Shown: positions 63,856-64,000 of the stretch, in pieces | How positions within the stretch are numbered: position 1 is the stretch's first letter | How the letters are laid out: each line of letters begins with the position of its first letter | Assembly (NCBI GenBank): GCA_024742755.1 | Contig: JANSXW010000008.1 | Span: 1 to 64,000 of the forward strand | DNA from: a bacterium | GTDB taxonomy: Bacteria; Bacteroidota; Bacteroidia; Chitinophagales; Saprospiraceae | DNA length: 64,000 nt | Direction: 5' to 3' | Program-made: the position numbers and the translations under genes | The notes under the pieces: model-generated | Told to the model about the DNA's origin: nothing | The model's input: only the letters and a program-made list of their open reading frames with translations | The model's database searches: none

Positions 63856-64000
63856 ATGTTGCTGCAGTTCAGTATGAGTAACTATAGGTGCTTCAAGGAA
63901 GAGATCAAGCTTAGCATGATCGCTTCTAACTATGATAAATCCACTCGTGAAGCAGAGAATATCGTTTACTTGCCTAAGTTCGACTTGCGTTTGTTGAAAA
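63856..64000 (+). CDS. N-terminus of an AAA15-type ATPase (partial)
   Basis: The frame from ATG 63856 is open to the window end (48 codons). It begins LLQFSMSNYRCFKEEIKLSMIAS, the opening of AAA15/RecF-like ATPases (compare SFRDERITFNE in the ATPase at 51059-52285). Walker A would follow beyond the edge. The composition is A+T-rich. Divergence from the nuclease/hsdR unit suggests that the defence island continues past 64000. Confidence 0.6.
   Translation, partial: MLLQFSMSNYRCFKEEIKLSMIASNYDKSTREAENIVYLPKFDLRLLK

Noticed and set aside
1-64000. tRNA, rRNA or riboswitch genes
   Set aside because: I looked through the intergenic gaps and saw no cloverleaf, rRNA or known riboswitch core. A covariance-model scan would be needed to exclude small RNAs.

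Overview
The window looks like part of the chromosome of a marine or wastewater Bacteroidota, most likely a Saprospiria member (Lewinella/Phaeodactylibacter type). The supporting signs are secreted proteins with type IX secretion (T9SS) C-terminal sorting domains, a HmuY-like haem system, -7 promoter elements of the TAnnTTTG type, few Shine-Dalgarno sites, DUF4331, FG-GAP/VCBS and 7TM-DISM hybrid sensor proteins, and a GC content in the fifties. I see no rRNA, tRNA, CRISPR array or complete insertion sequence.

Layout. 1-1119 is the 5' part of a secreted repeat protein on the minus strand. 1.6-5.7 kb holds hflK-hflC and a DUF1186/SEC-C protein. 5.7-13.0 kb is a six-gene haem-uptake operon on the minus strand: T9SS-exported HmuY-like protein, HmuT lipoprotein, HmuU permease, HmuV ATPase, HmuS haem-degrading factor and a TonB-dependent receptor. 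Four of its five junctions are 4-nt overlaps or gaps of 6 nt or less. 13-26 kb holds a 5'-shortened phosphoesterase, a beta-barrel, a helical-repeat protein, a giant FG-GAP/T9SS protein, an SDR, a one-protein hybrid two-component regulator and a T9SS protein behind a candidate operator. 26.1-27.4 kb is a repeat-rich locus around a GxxExxY (PD-(D/E)xK-like) gene. 28.4-33.6 kb is a tandem DUF4331 pair and a TPR lipoprotein. 33.7-38.5 kb is a glycan-degradation patch: NodB-like deacetylase, GH9 and sulfatase, with a decayed LolA-like gene in between.

38.5-39.2 kb is a VapBC-like toxin-antitoxin pair. 39.3-48.5 kb is a complete L-rhamnose-to-pyruvate operon on the minus strand: RhaEW fusion, RhaI, kinase, LutA, LutB, LutC, an NCS1-type permease and an overlooked 58-aa membrane protein. 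Then come a decayed MgtC/DUF4010 gene, dihydroorotase, a small inverted-repeat element and an AAA15 ATPase.

54.0-59.5 kb is the most interesting block. It is a tightly packed five-gene operon coding for a PLP fold-type II enzyme, a DUF1611/DgcN-like P-loop protein, a PP-loop ATP pyrophosphatase with MurL/QueC-like motifs, a creatininase-family amidase and a dipeptide epimerase of the enolase superfamily. Three of the five families are linked in other organisms to epimerisation or processing of glutamate and glutamyl peptides, so this may be an undescribed acidic amino-acid or peptide pathway. The window ends in a probable defence island: an HsdR with a DUF4145 N-terminus, a GIY-YIG nuclease and, divergently, the start of an AAA ATPase gene.
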